Source: an uncultured Phycisphaerales bacterium (GTDB lineage: Bacteria > Planctomycetota > Phycisphaerae > WQYP01). From it: DNA of 45,311 bases. How positions within the stretch are numbered: position 1 is the first letter of the stretch; each line of letters begins with the position of its first letter. A program made the translations under genes and the position numbers. Positions 31,546 through 39,462 of the stretch are shown here, in pieces. The stretch covers positions 1-45,311 of the forward strand of contig CAIMWO010000058.1 of the NCBI GenBank assembly GCA_903845195.1. Direction: 5' to 3'. The notes under the pieces are model-generated. The model saw only the letters and a program-made list of their open reading frames with translations, was not told the origin of the DNA and did no database searches.

Positions 31546-32808
31546 TTACGTCCCCATTGACTGAAGAATCTTGACCAGCGGCAAGAACAACGCCACCACA
31601 ATCGTTCCCACGATTCCTCCCAGCAGAATCACCATCACCGGTTCCAGCAGGCTCACCAGCGATCCGACCAGCACATCCACCTGGTCATCATATTTGTCCG
31701 CGATCTTCAGCAGCATTTTGTCCAAGTCTCCGGTCTCTTCTCCCACATCGATCATGTTCGTCACGATCCCGTCGCACACCTTCGTCGCCCGCAGCGGTGC
31801 GGCTACGGACTCACCCTCGCGAACCGCCTCCAGAACCCGCTGCAACGCCTTCTCGTACACCACATTGCCCACGGTATCACGGGCAATGGCCATGGCTTCC
31901 AGGATCGGCACACCCGCGGCCAACAAAGTCCCCAGCGTGCGAGAGAACCGCGCCACCGCCGTCTTGGCGATGATCCGACCTACAATCGGCACCTTCAGTT
32001 TCATGCGGTCGAGCGCCTCCCGTCCCGCCCGTGACTTCCCCACTAGTTTCATCACGAACCACGCCGCCACCGGTGATCCTAGCACCAGCGCCCATCCGTG
32101 GCGATGCGCGATGAAATCCGCAACTTGCATCAATGCCACCGTCAGCCCCGGAAGGGTTGTGCGGAAGTCCTTGAAAATATCGGCAAACCGCGGCACGACA
32201 AACATCATGATGCCGGTCACGATTAATATCGAAAACATGATCACCGCAGTCGGATAGATCATCGCCCCGATGATCCGTCGTCGCAGTCGCTGTGCCTTGT
32301 CCATGAATTCCGCCAGCCGCTGCAGAATCAGATCCAAGACTCCTCCGGTCTCTCCCGCCTGCACCATATTCACGTACAGCCGGTTGAACGTTTTCGGATG
32401 CCGCGTCATTGCTTCCGACAACGTATCTCCGCCTTCCACGCCGGCGGCGACATCCGCCAGAATATTCTTCAGAACGCCTGGCCGTTCCTGCTGCCAGAGA
32501 ATCTTCAATGAACGCAAGATCGGCAATCCCGCATCCTGCAGCGTAGAAAGCTGTGATGTGAACTCTGTCAGAGCCCCCGTCGATACGCCGCCAATTGAGA
32601 TGTTCCAGCCCTTCTGGGATCGATGTTTTCCATCATCGCCCCCTGCGGTCTTCGATTTTGCTCTCCGCTCTGCCGCCGGCTTTACCTTCGTCGGAAAGTA
32701 CCCTGTCGTACGGATCTTGGTGAGCGCCTCCGCTGCGGAAGCCGCCTCTATTTCTGCTTTGACCGTCTGGCCCGCCGCATTCATTGCTTCGTAGTGAAAG
32801 TTCGCCAT
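31546..32808 (-). CDS. Type II secretion / type IV pilus inner-membrane protein (GspF/PilC)
   Basis: GspF/PilC forms the inner-membrane platform for assembly of pseudopili or type IV pili. The 420-residue product has the duplicated T2SSF domain: FTSQLSTLQDAGLPILRSL (about 85-105), then FSRTLGTLLAAGVPILEAMAIA (about 290-310). The signature AGETGGVLDLIL and its repeat GEETGDLDKMLLKIAD follow in each half. Three membrane helices occur (about 190-215, 250-270 and 390-415). ATG 32808 is chosen with GAGGAG upstream. No other secretion or pilus genes are adjacent; the pseudopilin-like protein at 6283 is 25 kb away. Confidence 0.92.
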   Translation of the reverse strand: MANFHYEAMNAAGQTVKAEIEAASAAEALTKIRTTGYFPTKVKPAAERRAKSKTAGGDDGKHRSQKGWNISIGGVSTGALTEFTSQLSTLQDAGLPILRSLKILWQQERPGVLKNILADVAAGVEGGDTLSEAMTRHPKTFNRLYVNMVQAGETGGVLDLILQRLAEFMDKAQRLRRRIIGAMIYPTAVIMFSILIVTGIMMFVVPRFADIFKDFRTTLPGLTVALMQVADFIAHRHGWALVLGSPVAAWFVMKLVGKSRAGREALDRMKLKVPIVGRIIAKTAVARFSRTLGTLLAAGVPILEAMAIARDTVGNVVYEKALQRVLEAVREGESVAAPLRATKVCDGIVTNMIDVGEETGDLDKMLLKIADKYDDQVDVLVGSLVSLLEPVMVILLGGIVGTIVVALFLPLVKILQSMGT

Positions 32809-33210
32809 GGAAATGTCTCCTCGTTGTCGACCGATCCAACGCGTACCCTGACGATACGGCACGCACCGCGCCGCCGCTTGTGTCGCGTTTCCCGATCGTT
32901 TGCAAATTTTCGTCGTCTGCGGCTGCGCTGCCGTCTGTAATCGGCCCGCGCTACTTCAATGCCCACGACGGCGCAGACTCCCCAACCGGCAGGCACGCGA
33001 TACTCAAGAGTTCATTGTTACGCCATTCCAGGAACGATCCCTGATGGCGTTCTCATCCATCGTCGCTCGTCCATCTATCTCTCTCTACCGCCGGACCATG
33101 TGTCCAGATAGCTACGCGAAGCCGCCGTTGGCCTCATGAGGGGGAAACATGCTCCTGCGGGTCTCGTATCTCGTGCGTTTTATTGTCGGTAGGGGGTGGG
33201 ACAACGTCGT
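32809..33210. other. 402-bp intergenic region, nothing recognised
   Basis: This lies between the 3' end of lptB and the 5' end of the gspF/pilC gene, both on the minus strand. Short frames look random. I see only a 10-bp palindrome CCTCATGAGG (33132-33141) and no clear terminator. It should contain the gspF promoter, but no good hexamer pair stands out. Confidence 0.5.
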
Positions 33211-33948
33211 TCAGTCGAACTCGTCGCCGCGGAAGGTGTGGCCGAGGTAGGTTTGGCGTACCAGCGGGTTATTGATGAGTTCTTTCGGTGTGCCGTGGGC
33301 CAGCACTTTTCCGTCAGAAATGATGATGCCGCGGTCGCAGACTTCCAGTGTTCGCTGCACGTTGTGGTCCGTGATCAGAATCGCCTTGCCCAGCGTATCC
33401 TTGAGTTGCCGGATTTCCCGCTGGAGATCTTCCACGGCAATCGGATCGACACCGCTGAAGGGCTCATCCAGAAGAATCAGCGACGGATTTGTCACGAGGG
33501 CCCGGGCAATCTCCAGTTTCCGGCGCTCGCCGCCGGAAAGTGTGTTCGCCTTCTGATGGCGGGTTTTGGTCAGACCGAACTGCTCCATCAAGCGTTCAGA
33601 CTCTTCCTTTCGTGCGGCTGCCGAACGCCGGGTGGTCTCCAGAATTGCCAGCAGGTTCTGCTCCACCGTCATCCGCTGGAAGATCGAAGGTTCCTGCGAA
33701 AGATACCCCATCCCCTTGCGTGCCCGCTGGTACATCGGCAGCTTGGTGATGTCGAAACCATCGAACATCACCTGCCCGCCGTTGGGGACGATCATCCCCA
33801 TCACCATGCGGAAGGTCGTCGTCTTGCCCGCCCCATTGCGGCCCAGCAGGCCAACGACCTCACGATGGCCCACATCAAACGAGACTTCGCTAACGACCGT
33901 GCGGGCGCCGTAGCGTTTGATGAGATTGGTGGCTTTGAGCAGGATCAT
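33211..33948 (-). CDS. lptB: LPS export ABC transporter ATP-binding protein
   Basis: LptB powers extraction of lipopolysaccharide from the inner membrane with LptF/G. The 245-residue product has Walker A GRNGAGKT (36-43), Q-loop YLSQEPSIF (82-90), signature LSGGERRKLEIARAL (137-151), Walker B LILLDE (157-162), D-loop SGVDP and switch His195 in TDHN. The QEPSIF and GGERRK..IARAL wording is typical of LptB rather than other ABC ATPases. It supports a Gram-negative-type envelope. lptA, lptC, lptF and lptG are not adjacent. No clear ribosome site precedes ATG 33948. Confidence 0.93.
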   Translation of the reverse strand: MILLKATNLIKRYGARTVVSEVSFDVGHREVVGLLGRNGAGKTTTFRMVMGMIVPNGGQVMFDGFDITKLPMYQRARKGMGYLSQEPSIFQRMTVEQNLLAILETTRRSAAARKEESERLMEQFGLTKTRHQKANTLSGGERRKLEIARALVTNPSLILLDEPFSGVDPIAVEDLQREIRQLKDTLGKAILITDHNVQRTLEVCDRGIIISDGKVLAHGTPKELINNPLVRQTYLGHTFRGDEFD

Positions 33949-34082
33949 GAACGTCCAGAAAAGTGCAGATCAGTTGAACTCAGAACCCAAGACCCGGCGG
34001 TTCGTCCGCAGCACAAAGTCGCCGGGTAAGGCATTGTGGCGATGGGGGGGTAGATTGGCAAGGCGAAAGCTCCGCCGGGTTG

Positions 34083-34520
34083 CTACTTTTTCATGGTGGT
34101 CGGCGGGGCGATCGACGCGCCCAGCGGTTTGCCGCAGTGTCGGCAGAAGCGGTCGGGCGGATCGATCGGCCAGCCGCAGTTCGGACACAGCGTCGCCGCC
34201 GGACGATATTCTTCCGGATTGCCCACCGTCATCCGCGCCACGCGCTCCACCTGGGCCAGCAGCAGGTACCACAGGCCCAGGATCAGCGTAACGCTGGAAA
34301 CGATCAGGATGCCATAGGCGATGATGGCCCGGTAGGGCGATTCTTCGCGCATCCGCACGGCAGCCGAAATGGAAAAGCCGAAGAGCGACCACCCGGCCAG
34401 CGCCGTCAGCCCGGCGATGATCAGCATGATCCGCGCCGTCCTATGCGACCGCCGCCGCTGGCGGATCGCCGACTCCGGCAACCCGATGTCATGAGGATGT
34501 ATTCCGCGCCGTTCAGTCAT
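34083..34520 (-). CDS. Two-helix membrane protein with C-terminal zinc ribbon
   Basis: The 145-residue product has a basic N-terminus, two hydrophobic helices (about 30-52 and 66-88), and a cytoplasmic C-terminal zinc ribbon. The ribbon is CPNCGWPIDPPDRFCRHCG with two CxxC pairs (Cys112/115 and 128/131 approximately). Such zinc-ribbon membrane proteins are common and of unknown role. There is no Shine-Dalgarno site; TCTAGT lies 5 nt before ATG, perhaps another leaderless start. It lies between guaA (51 bp) and lptB on the same strand. Confidence 0.75.
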   Translation of the reverse strand: MTERRGIHPHDIGLPESAIRQRRRSHRTARIMLIIAGLTALAGWSLFGFSISAAVRMREESPYRAIIAYGILIVSSVTLILGLWYLLLAQVERVARMTVGNPEEYRPAATLCPNCGWPIDPPDRFCRHCGKPLGASIAPPTTMKK

Positions 34521-34571
34521 GCGACACTAGACACCCGAAATGCCTCTTGGTCGGTCCATTGTTCAAATTGG

Positions 34572-36134
34572 CTATTCCCACTCAATTGTACCAGGGGGTT
34601 TACTGGTGATGTCGTAGACTACCCGCGACACGCCTCGGACTTCGTTGACAATGCGGTTGCTGACGCGAGCCAGTACTTCGTAGGGAATACGGCTCCAGTC
34701 TGCGGTCATGAAGTCGCTCGTATCCACGCTTCGCAGTGCGATCACGTGCTGATAACTCCGGCCGTCGCCCATCACGCCTACCGCTCGCACCGGCAGAATC
34801 GCCGCGAACGTCTGGGCGGTCGAACGGTACAGCCCCTCGGCCACAATCTCTTCCAGGAAGATCTGGTCCGCATCCCGCAGCAGGCTCAACTTCTCTTCCG
34901 TGATTTCTCCGATGCATCGCACCGCCAGGCCCGGGCCCGGGAACGGATGCCGCCAGACAATGGCCTCCGGTAATCCCAGCAGTTCGCCCATCTTGCGGAC
35001 CTCATCCTTGAACAGATCCCGCAGCGGTTCGACGAGCTCAAACCCCAACTCTGCCGGCAGCCCGCCGACGTTATGGTGCAGCTTGATGTTGGCCGCGGTT
35101 CCCGCGTGTCCATGGCCGGATTCGATGACGTCCGGATAGAGCGTTCCCTGTGCCAGGAATTTTGCATCCTTGATGTTCTTCGCTTCGGCCTTGAACACGT
35201 CGATGAAGATTTTTCCGATGATCTTGCGCTTTTGCTGCGGATCGGTGACGCCCGCCAGGGCAGTTAGAAAATCATTCGCTGCATCGACCACGCGCAGGTT
35301 GATGTGGAAATGATCGCGGAAGGTCGCCTCAACAGACGCCCGCTCATTCTTCCGCAGCAGTCCGTTGTCGACAAAGATGCAATGGAGCTGGCTGCCGATG
35401 GCTTTGTGCAGCAGGGCGGCCAGCACCGACGAATCGACGCCGCCGGAAAGGCCGCAGATGACCTGGTTGTAGCCGACCTGCTTGCGGATTTGTTCCACGG
35501 ATTGATCGATGAAATTCCCCATTTTCCAGGTGCCTGCAGCCTTGCAGATGCGGTAGAGGAAGTTTTCGAGAATCTGCACGCCGTGGGGTGTGTGGGTTAC
35601 TTCGGGGTGAAACTGCACGCCATAGAAGGGCTGGCTCTTGTGCCGCATGGCTGCCAGCGGGCACGTCGGCGTCGCCGCGAGCGCCACAAAGTCCGGTCCA
35701 AGCTGTTGCACCTGATCCCCGTGGCTCATCCACACCGTGGTGTCCTGCGGCACGCCGTGCAGCAGGTCGGACACTTCGGCATTCGTATGCAACTTGGTGC
35801 GGCCATATTCCCGGGCATGCGCCGGCTTTACATCGCCGCCGAGAATCTGCGTCGCAATCTGCATTCCATAGCAGATCCCCAGCACGGGCACACCGAGCTG
35901 GAAAATCTGCGGATCGCACTTCGGTGCGCCCTCTTCATAGACGCTCGATGGCCCGCCGGAAAGAATCAGCCCCACCGGATTCATGCTCCGCAGTTCCGCC
36001 ACCGAAATATCCGGACGCACCAGCACGGAGTAGACCCCCGCCTCGCGCACCCGCCGGGCGATCAACTGTACGTATTGCGATCCGAAATCGAGTATCGGAA
36101 TGGTCTGCTGCGATTGAGAAAGGTTGTTATTCAT
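34572..36134 (-). CDS. guaA: GMP synthase (glutamine-hydrolysing)
   Basis: GuaA converts XMP to GMP with glutamine and ATP in purine synthesis. The 520-residue product has a class I glutaminase domain (1-200), with [16 protein letters not shown], nucleophile Cys in GICYGMQ, and GVQFHPEV for His/Glu. The ATP pyrophosphatase domain has the PP-loop [10 protein letters not shown]. The dimerisation domain ends [18 protein letters not shown] 36134 is chosen where homology begins. There is no ribosome site; TATTAT ends 6 nt upstream, as at mutS and the phosphatase. A 9-bp imperfect inverted repeat (36122-36130 and 36141-36149) spans the start and -10 box. Confidence 0.97.
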   Translation of the reverse strand: MNNNLSQSQQTIPILDFGSQYVQLIARRVREAGVYSVLVRPDISVAELRSMNPVGLILSGGPSSVYEEGAPKCDPQIFQLGVPVLGICYGMQIATQILGGDVKPAHAREYGRTKLHTNAEVSDLLHGVPQDTTVWMSHGDQVQQLGPDFVALAATPTCPLAAMRHKSQPFYGVQFHPEVTHTPHGVQILENFLYRICKAAGTWKMGNFIDQSVEQIRKQVGYNQVICGLSGGVDSSVLAALLHKAIGSQLHCIFVDNGLLRKNERASVEATFRDHFHINLRVVDAANDFLTALAGVTDPQQKRKIIGKIFIDVFKAEAKNIKDAKFLAQGTLYPDVIESGHGHAGTAANIKLHHNVGGLPAELGFELVEPLRDLFKDEVRKMGELLGLPEAIVWRHPFPGPGLAVRCIGEITEEKLSLLRDADQIFLEEIVAEGLYRSTAQTFAAILPVRAVGVMGDGRSYQHVIALRSVDTSDFMTADWSRIPYEVLARVSNRIVNEVRGVSRVVYDITSKPPGTIEWE

Positions 36135-36149
36135 GCGGCGATAATAACC
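36122..36149 (-). promoter_or_regulatory. guaA -10 box and inverted repeat around the start codon
   Basis: On the minus strand TATTAT (36141-36146) is followed by CGCCGC and ATG. GGTTGTTAT and ATAATAACC flank the ATG and pair at 8 of 9 positions, so the site could be an operator or a start-codon hairpin. A 4-of-6 match to -35 (TTTTCA) lies 17 bp upstream. Confidence 0.5.
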
Positions 36150-36226
36150 CAGCCGCACAAGTGTGAAAAGCCACCGTCCAGTTTCTCCCCTTCCCTTGAC
36201 GCACGGTTCCACATGCCGTGTGTCGA

Positions 36227-36254
36227 AATAAGGAATTCAGTAATCAGAATTTTG
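36227..36254. repeat. Degenerate heptamer repeat after the TPR gene
   Basis: AATAAGG, AATTCAG, TAATCAG, AATTTTG in succession. It directly abuts the stop codon of the gene ending at 36255. The AATTCAG unit is the same as in the nadA array. It is weaker than the other sites. Confidence 0.6.
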
Positions 36255-37469
36255 TCACCCCGTCGCCTGCGGCTTCTTCAGCCGCTCCTGCTTGATCAAC
36301 TCCTCCACCTTGGGCAACAGTTTCGTCAACTGCTGGGCAGCCTGCGAAGACGGATGCTTCTCGATTACCCCTTTGGCCACTGCCGCGGCCTCCTCGTAAC
36401 GCTGGCGGTTGAGCAGATCCTTGAACAGTTCTTCCTGTTCCTTCCGTTCCTGTGCTTCGGCATTTTCCCGGATCGTCGGCAGATCTTTCCGCAATTTTTC
36501 CACGCGTTTCTCATGCGGATATCGTCGCAACAGTTCATCAGCCGCCTGGATCACCCGCACCCATTGCCGATGCTCCGTCGCCTCGTGCAATTCCTGAAAA
36601 AGCCGTTCCTGATCCTCTTGTTCGAAGGCTGCGCGTTCTTTCTGCAAATTCTGCACAATGTGTTGAACTTCCGCTTCGTGCGGGTACTTCTGCTGCAAGC
36701 CTTTGGTCACTTCCTCCGCCTGTTGCCAGGCCGCGATGCTCATGAGGTGCCGCAGCTGCACGCGCGCCGCCGCGACATCTTCCTTGAGTCGCGATGCGTG
36801 TGTGCTCGTGAGCCGTTCCCGCAGGGTGTGCACTTCCGCATCTTCCGGCAACAGCGTTTCAAGATCGTCCATGCGTGCGAATGCCGCCGTCCACTCGCCC
36901 AGCGTGATCTGGCGGTCAATCAGCTTGGCAAGGGACTCCTTGCGCTTCGCCCAGTGGCGTCCGGCCCATTGGCCGCGCTGCCGGTCGTTCATCAGCGTCA
37001 GATCGCGGATCTGCTGCAGAAGTTCGATCGTCTGAACGCTGGTCGATTCGTTTCGTTCGGTTCCCGACGCGGCCGGATGTGTCGCAGACGACAGAAGGTG
37101 CGGTTCACTCGTGGTGGGCTCCACGGATTTGGCCGGTGTTTCTCGTGGCTTCTGTTGCAGCAGCACGAGGGCTGATTGCAAATTTTCGAAGGTACTCTGA
37201 CTCGCCTGGCTCTGATGAATCTGCAGGGCCATCAGTCGCAGCACCGCCGACAGAGTGAACATCAGCATCGATAGAAGGCCACCGCAGAGCACGATTCCCG
37301 CGGCGTTCAGGAGAATGGCCACTTTGAACCCGCCGGCTTCTCTCGTGGCAAATACGGCGAAGATCGCCGCCGCCGCTATGCTGCCGATGAGAAGCACCAC
37401 GCCCAGCGTGATCAACAGAAACCGCAGGAATTCCACACCCACTGTCGAAATTCGCATCGATTTGTGCAT
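36255..37469 (-). CDS. Membrane-anchored TPR/coiled-coil protein
   Basis: The 404-residue product starts with two hydrophobic helices (about 13-37 and 48-75), then a linker rich in Pro, Ser and Thr (about 95-135). A long charged helical region follows with repeats of TPR type: WQQAEEVTKGLQQKYPHEAEVQHI, WVRVIQAADELLRRYPHEKRVEKL, and YEEAAAVAKGVIEKHPSSQAAQQL. It is probably a scaffold or interaction protein on the cytoplasmic face. No enzyme motif is seen. ATG 37469 is chosen because GAGGAG lies 5-6 nt upstream. It diverges from the antiporter and precedes guaA. Confidence 0.78.
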   Translation of the reverse strand: MHKSMRISTVGVEFLRFLLITLGVVLLIGSIAAAAIFAVFATREAGGFKVAILLNAAGIVLCGGLLSMLMFTLSAVLRLMALQIHQSQASQSTFENLQSALVLLQQKPRETPAKSVEPTTSEPHLLSSATHPAASGTERNESTSVQTIELLQQIRDLTLMNDRQRGQWAGRHWAKRKESLAKLIDRQITLGEWTAAFARMDDLETLLPEDAEVHTLRERLTSTHASRLKEDVAAARVQLRHLMSIAAWQQAEEVTKGLQQKYPHEAEVQHIVQNLQKERAAFEQEDQERLFQELHEATEHRQWVRVIQAADELLRRYPHEKRVEKLRKDLPTIRENAEAQERKEQEELFKDLLNRQRYEEAAAVAKGVIEKHPSSQAAQQLTKLLPKVEELIKQERLKKPQATG

Positions 37470-37818
37470 GCCTGCTCCTCGAATCATCTCCCCACCGGTC
37501 TCCGCCGCGACGCCTCAATGATACCGCAATCAACTTGTCTGTGGAGCGACGAACCAGTATTTTGGCGTGCTGCGGAAGCGAGTGGTGTAATTAATGTTCA
37601 AAATGCGGAGGCCCGCGGCGTGATCACGGCACGTCCCGGCGGCACAGGTTCTTACTCCCGTGGAAGAATTGCCGGAGTTCTCGCCAGAACCTCTCCGGCA
37701 TTGGAGAACGCTTGTGGACCCTCAGATCGCTTCGCGGAAACGTGCGCCATTGGTGCACCTCAGTCATCCCGACCATCACATCCCCGGCTTTGAAGTACCG
37801 GCCGAGGCCGCTGGGCCG
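37470..37818. other. Divergent spacer at the GC-skew switch
   Basis: It separates the TPR-type gene from the antiporter. No gene is required here, though the antiporter frame is open back to a GTG at 37660. No DnaA box (TTATNCACA) was found on either strand. The sign of plus-strand GC skew changes around this point. Confidence 0.5.
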
Positions 37819-39405
37819 ATGAATAAGAAGTGGCTGGTCCTGGGGGCAGTTCTTGCCGCTGGGGCAGCACTGCTCAGTTTTTGGTTCGAGCATCTCGGTG
37901 AAAAGGCGGCCGCTCCCAGCGTGGCGATGCCCTGGGTTCTGCCATTTGTGCTGCTGCTGGCCTGCATTGCCACCATGCCATTCATTGCCAAGCATTTCTG
38001 GGAAAAGAATTACCAGTGGGTCTCGATCGGCCTGGGCGCAATCGTTTCGATTTACTACGTCGTATTTCTGCACGCAGCAGATTCCGTCGCCAAGTCCATG
38101 GGCGAGTACATTTCGTTCATTTTTCTGCTGGGATCGCTGTTTGTCGTTTCCGGCGGCATTCTGATCCGCGTGCGGCGAAAAGCCACGCCCCTGGTCAACA
38201 CCGTTCTTCTGCTCGTCGGGGCTATCCTGGCCAATGTTTTCGGCACCACCGGCGCATCGATGCTGCTGATCCGGCCCTTTCTCCGCATCAACAAGGGCCA
38301 TATTCGGCCGTACCATGTGGTCTTCTTCATTTTCAGCGTATCCAACCTCGGCGGATCGCTGACGCCCATCGGCGATCCGCCCCTGTTTCTCGGCTACCTC
38401 AAGGGCGTGCCGTTCTTCTGGGTGCTCGAGCATTGCTGGCCGGCATGGTGCGTGGGCGTCGGTGCGTTGATGGCGATCTTTTTCGTGATCGACACCATCA
38501 GTCACGCCAAGGAATCGCGGGCGCCGCACGATGAGAACGATCTGGGGCCCGCCGTCTCGGTTTATGGCGCGGGGAACCTCGTCTTCATCGTCATGATTCT
38601 CGTAGGCGTCTTTCTGGACCCTCCCTTTCGTGAACTGCTGATGGCTGCAGCGGCCATCGGTTCTTTGTGGACCACTTCCCATCGCATTCATTTTGAAAAT
38701 ACATTCAACTTTGCACCCATCAAGGAGGTCGCCCTGCTGTTCGTCGGCATCTTTGCGACCATGGTGCCCGCGCTCAATTACCTTTCCAATCACGCCAACG
38801 ATGAGGCGTTCAAGAAGTACCTGCAGACGCCGGGGCAGTTCTATTTCTCTTCCGGGACGCTTTCTTCGGTGCTGGATAATGCGCCGACGTATTTGACGTT
38901 CTTGGAGACCGAGGTTGGCAAGATCGACAAGAAGCTGATCGCCGTCGCTACGGATGTCGTAAAGGACAAGACCAAGGATGCGCCGGATGCCGCGGACTAT
39001 GCAAAGTTGTACCAATCCGATGCTCAGCGTTACGAGAATGATCCCGCGGCGTTCGATCGCGACAAGAAAACGCTGGATGATGCCGTGGTATTGGGTCTGC
39101 AAAAATATCATGGCGAGAAGGTGAAGAACGGCAAACTGACGAAGGATGAAATCGAAGTCGGCTTCCTGCTTGGCGATGAAAAGTTGAACTGGTATATCGT
39201 TGCGATTTCGCTGGGGTCGGTCTTCTTCGGGGCGATGACCTACATCGGCAACGGGCCCAACTTCATGGTCAAATCGATTGCCGAGAACGCCGGGGTGAAG
39301 TGCCCATCGTTTTTTGGTTACATTTTCACGTATTCGCTGCCGATTCTGCTGCCGATTCTCATTCTGATCTGGGCGATCTTCCTCAGAGCCCATGGAGGAG
39401 ACTGA
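37819..39405 (+). CDS. Sodium:proton antiporter / CitMHS-like transporter
   Basis: The 528-residue membrane protein resembles the ion-transporter superfamily (CitMHS_2, annotated as sodium:proton antiporter). It has about ten to twelve helices, with the core motifs ANVFGTTGASMLLIRP and SNLGGSLTPIGDPPLFLGYLKG in the first half. SGTLSSVLDNAPTYLTF and AMTYIGNGPNFMVKSIAE lie in the second. It likely exchanges Na+ for H+ or carries an organic acid. After NAPTYLTF an unusual hydrophilic insert of about 80 residues (rich in Lys and Asp) interrupts the second half. ATG 37819 is used with GAGG upstream; a GTG at 37660 would add 53 non-membrane residues and cannot be ruled out. Confidence 0.82.
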   Translation: MNKKWLVLGAVLAAGAALLSFWFEHLGEKAAAPSVAMPWVLPFVLLLACIATMPFIAKHFWEKNYQWVSIGLGAIVSIYYVVFLHAADSVAKSMGEYISFIFLLGSLFVVSGGILIRVRRKATPLVNTVLLLVGAILANVFGTTGASMLLIRPFLRINKGHIRPYHVVFFIFSVSNLGGSLTPIGDPPLFLGYLKGVPFFWVLEHCWPAWCVGVGALMAIFFVIDTISHAKESRAPHDENDLGPAVSVYGAGNLVFIVMILVGVFLDPPFRELLMAAAAIGSLWTTSHRIHFENTFNFAPIKEVALLFVGIFATMVPALNYLSNHANDEAFKKYLQTPGQFYFSSGTLSSVLDNAPTYLTFLETEVGKIDKKLIAVATDVVKDKTKDAPDAADYAKLYQSDAQRYENDPAAFDRDKKTLDDAVVLGLQKYHGEKVKNGKLTKDEIEVGFLLGDEKLNWYIVAISLGSVFFGAMTYIGNGPNFMVKSIAENAGVKCPSFFGYIFTYSLPILLPILILIWAIFLRAHGGD

Positions 39406-39462
39406 GGCTCAGGATTTGCGTGATCATGCAGGTTTCCATGCGACACATGGATCGTGCAGGTG

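Noticed and set aside
37470..37818. Replication origin with DnaA boxes
   Set aside because: The skew switch is here, but no TTATNCACA box or AT-rich unwinding element was seen, so I do not annotate an origin.
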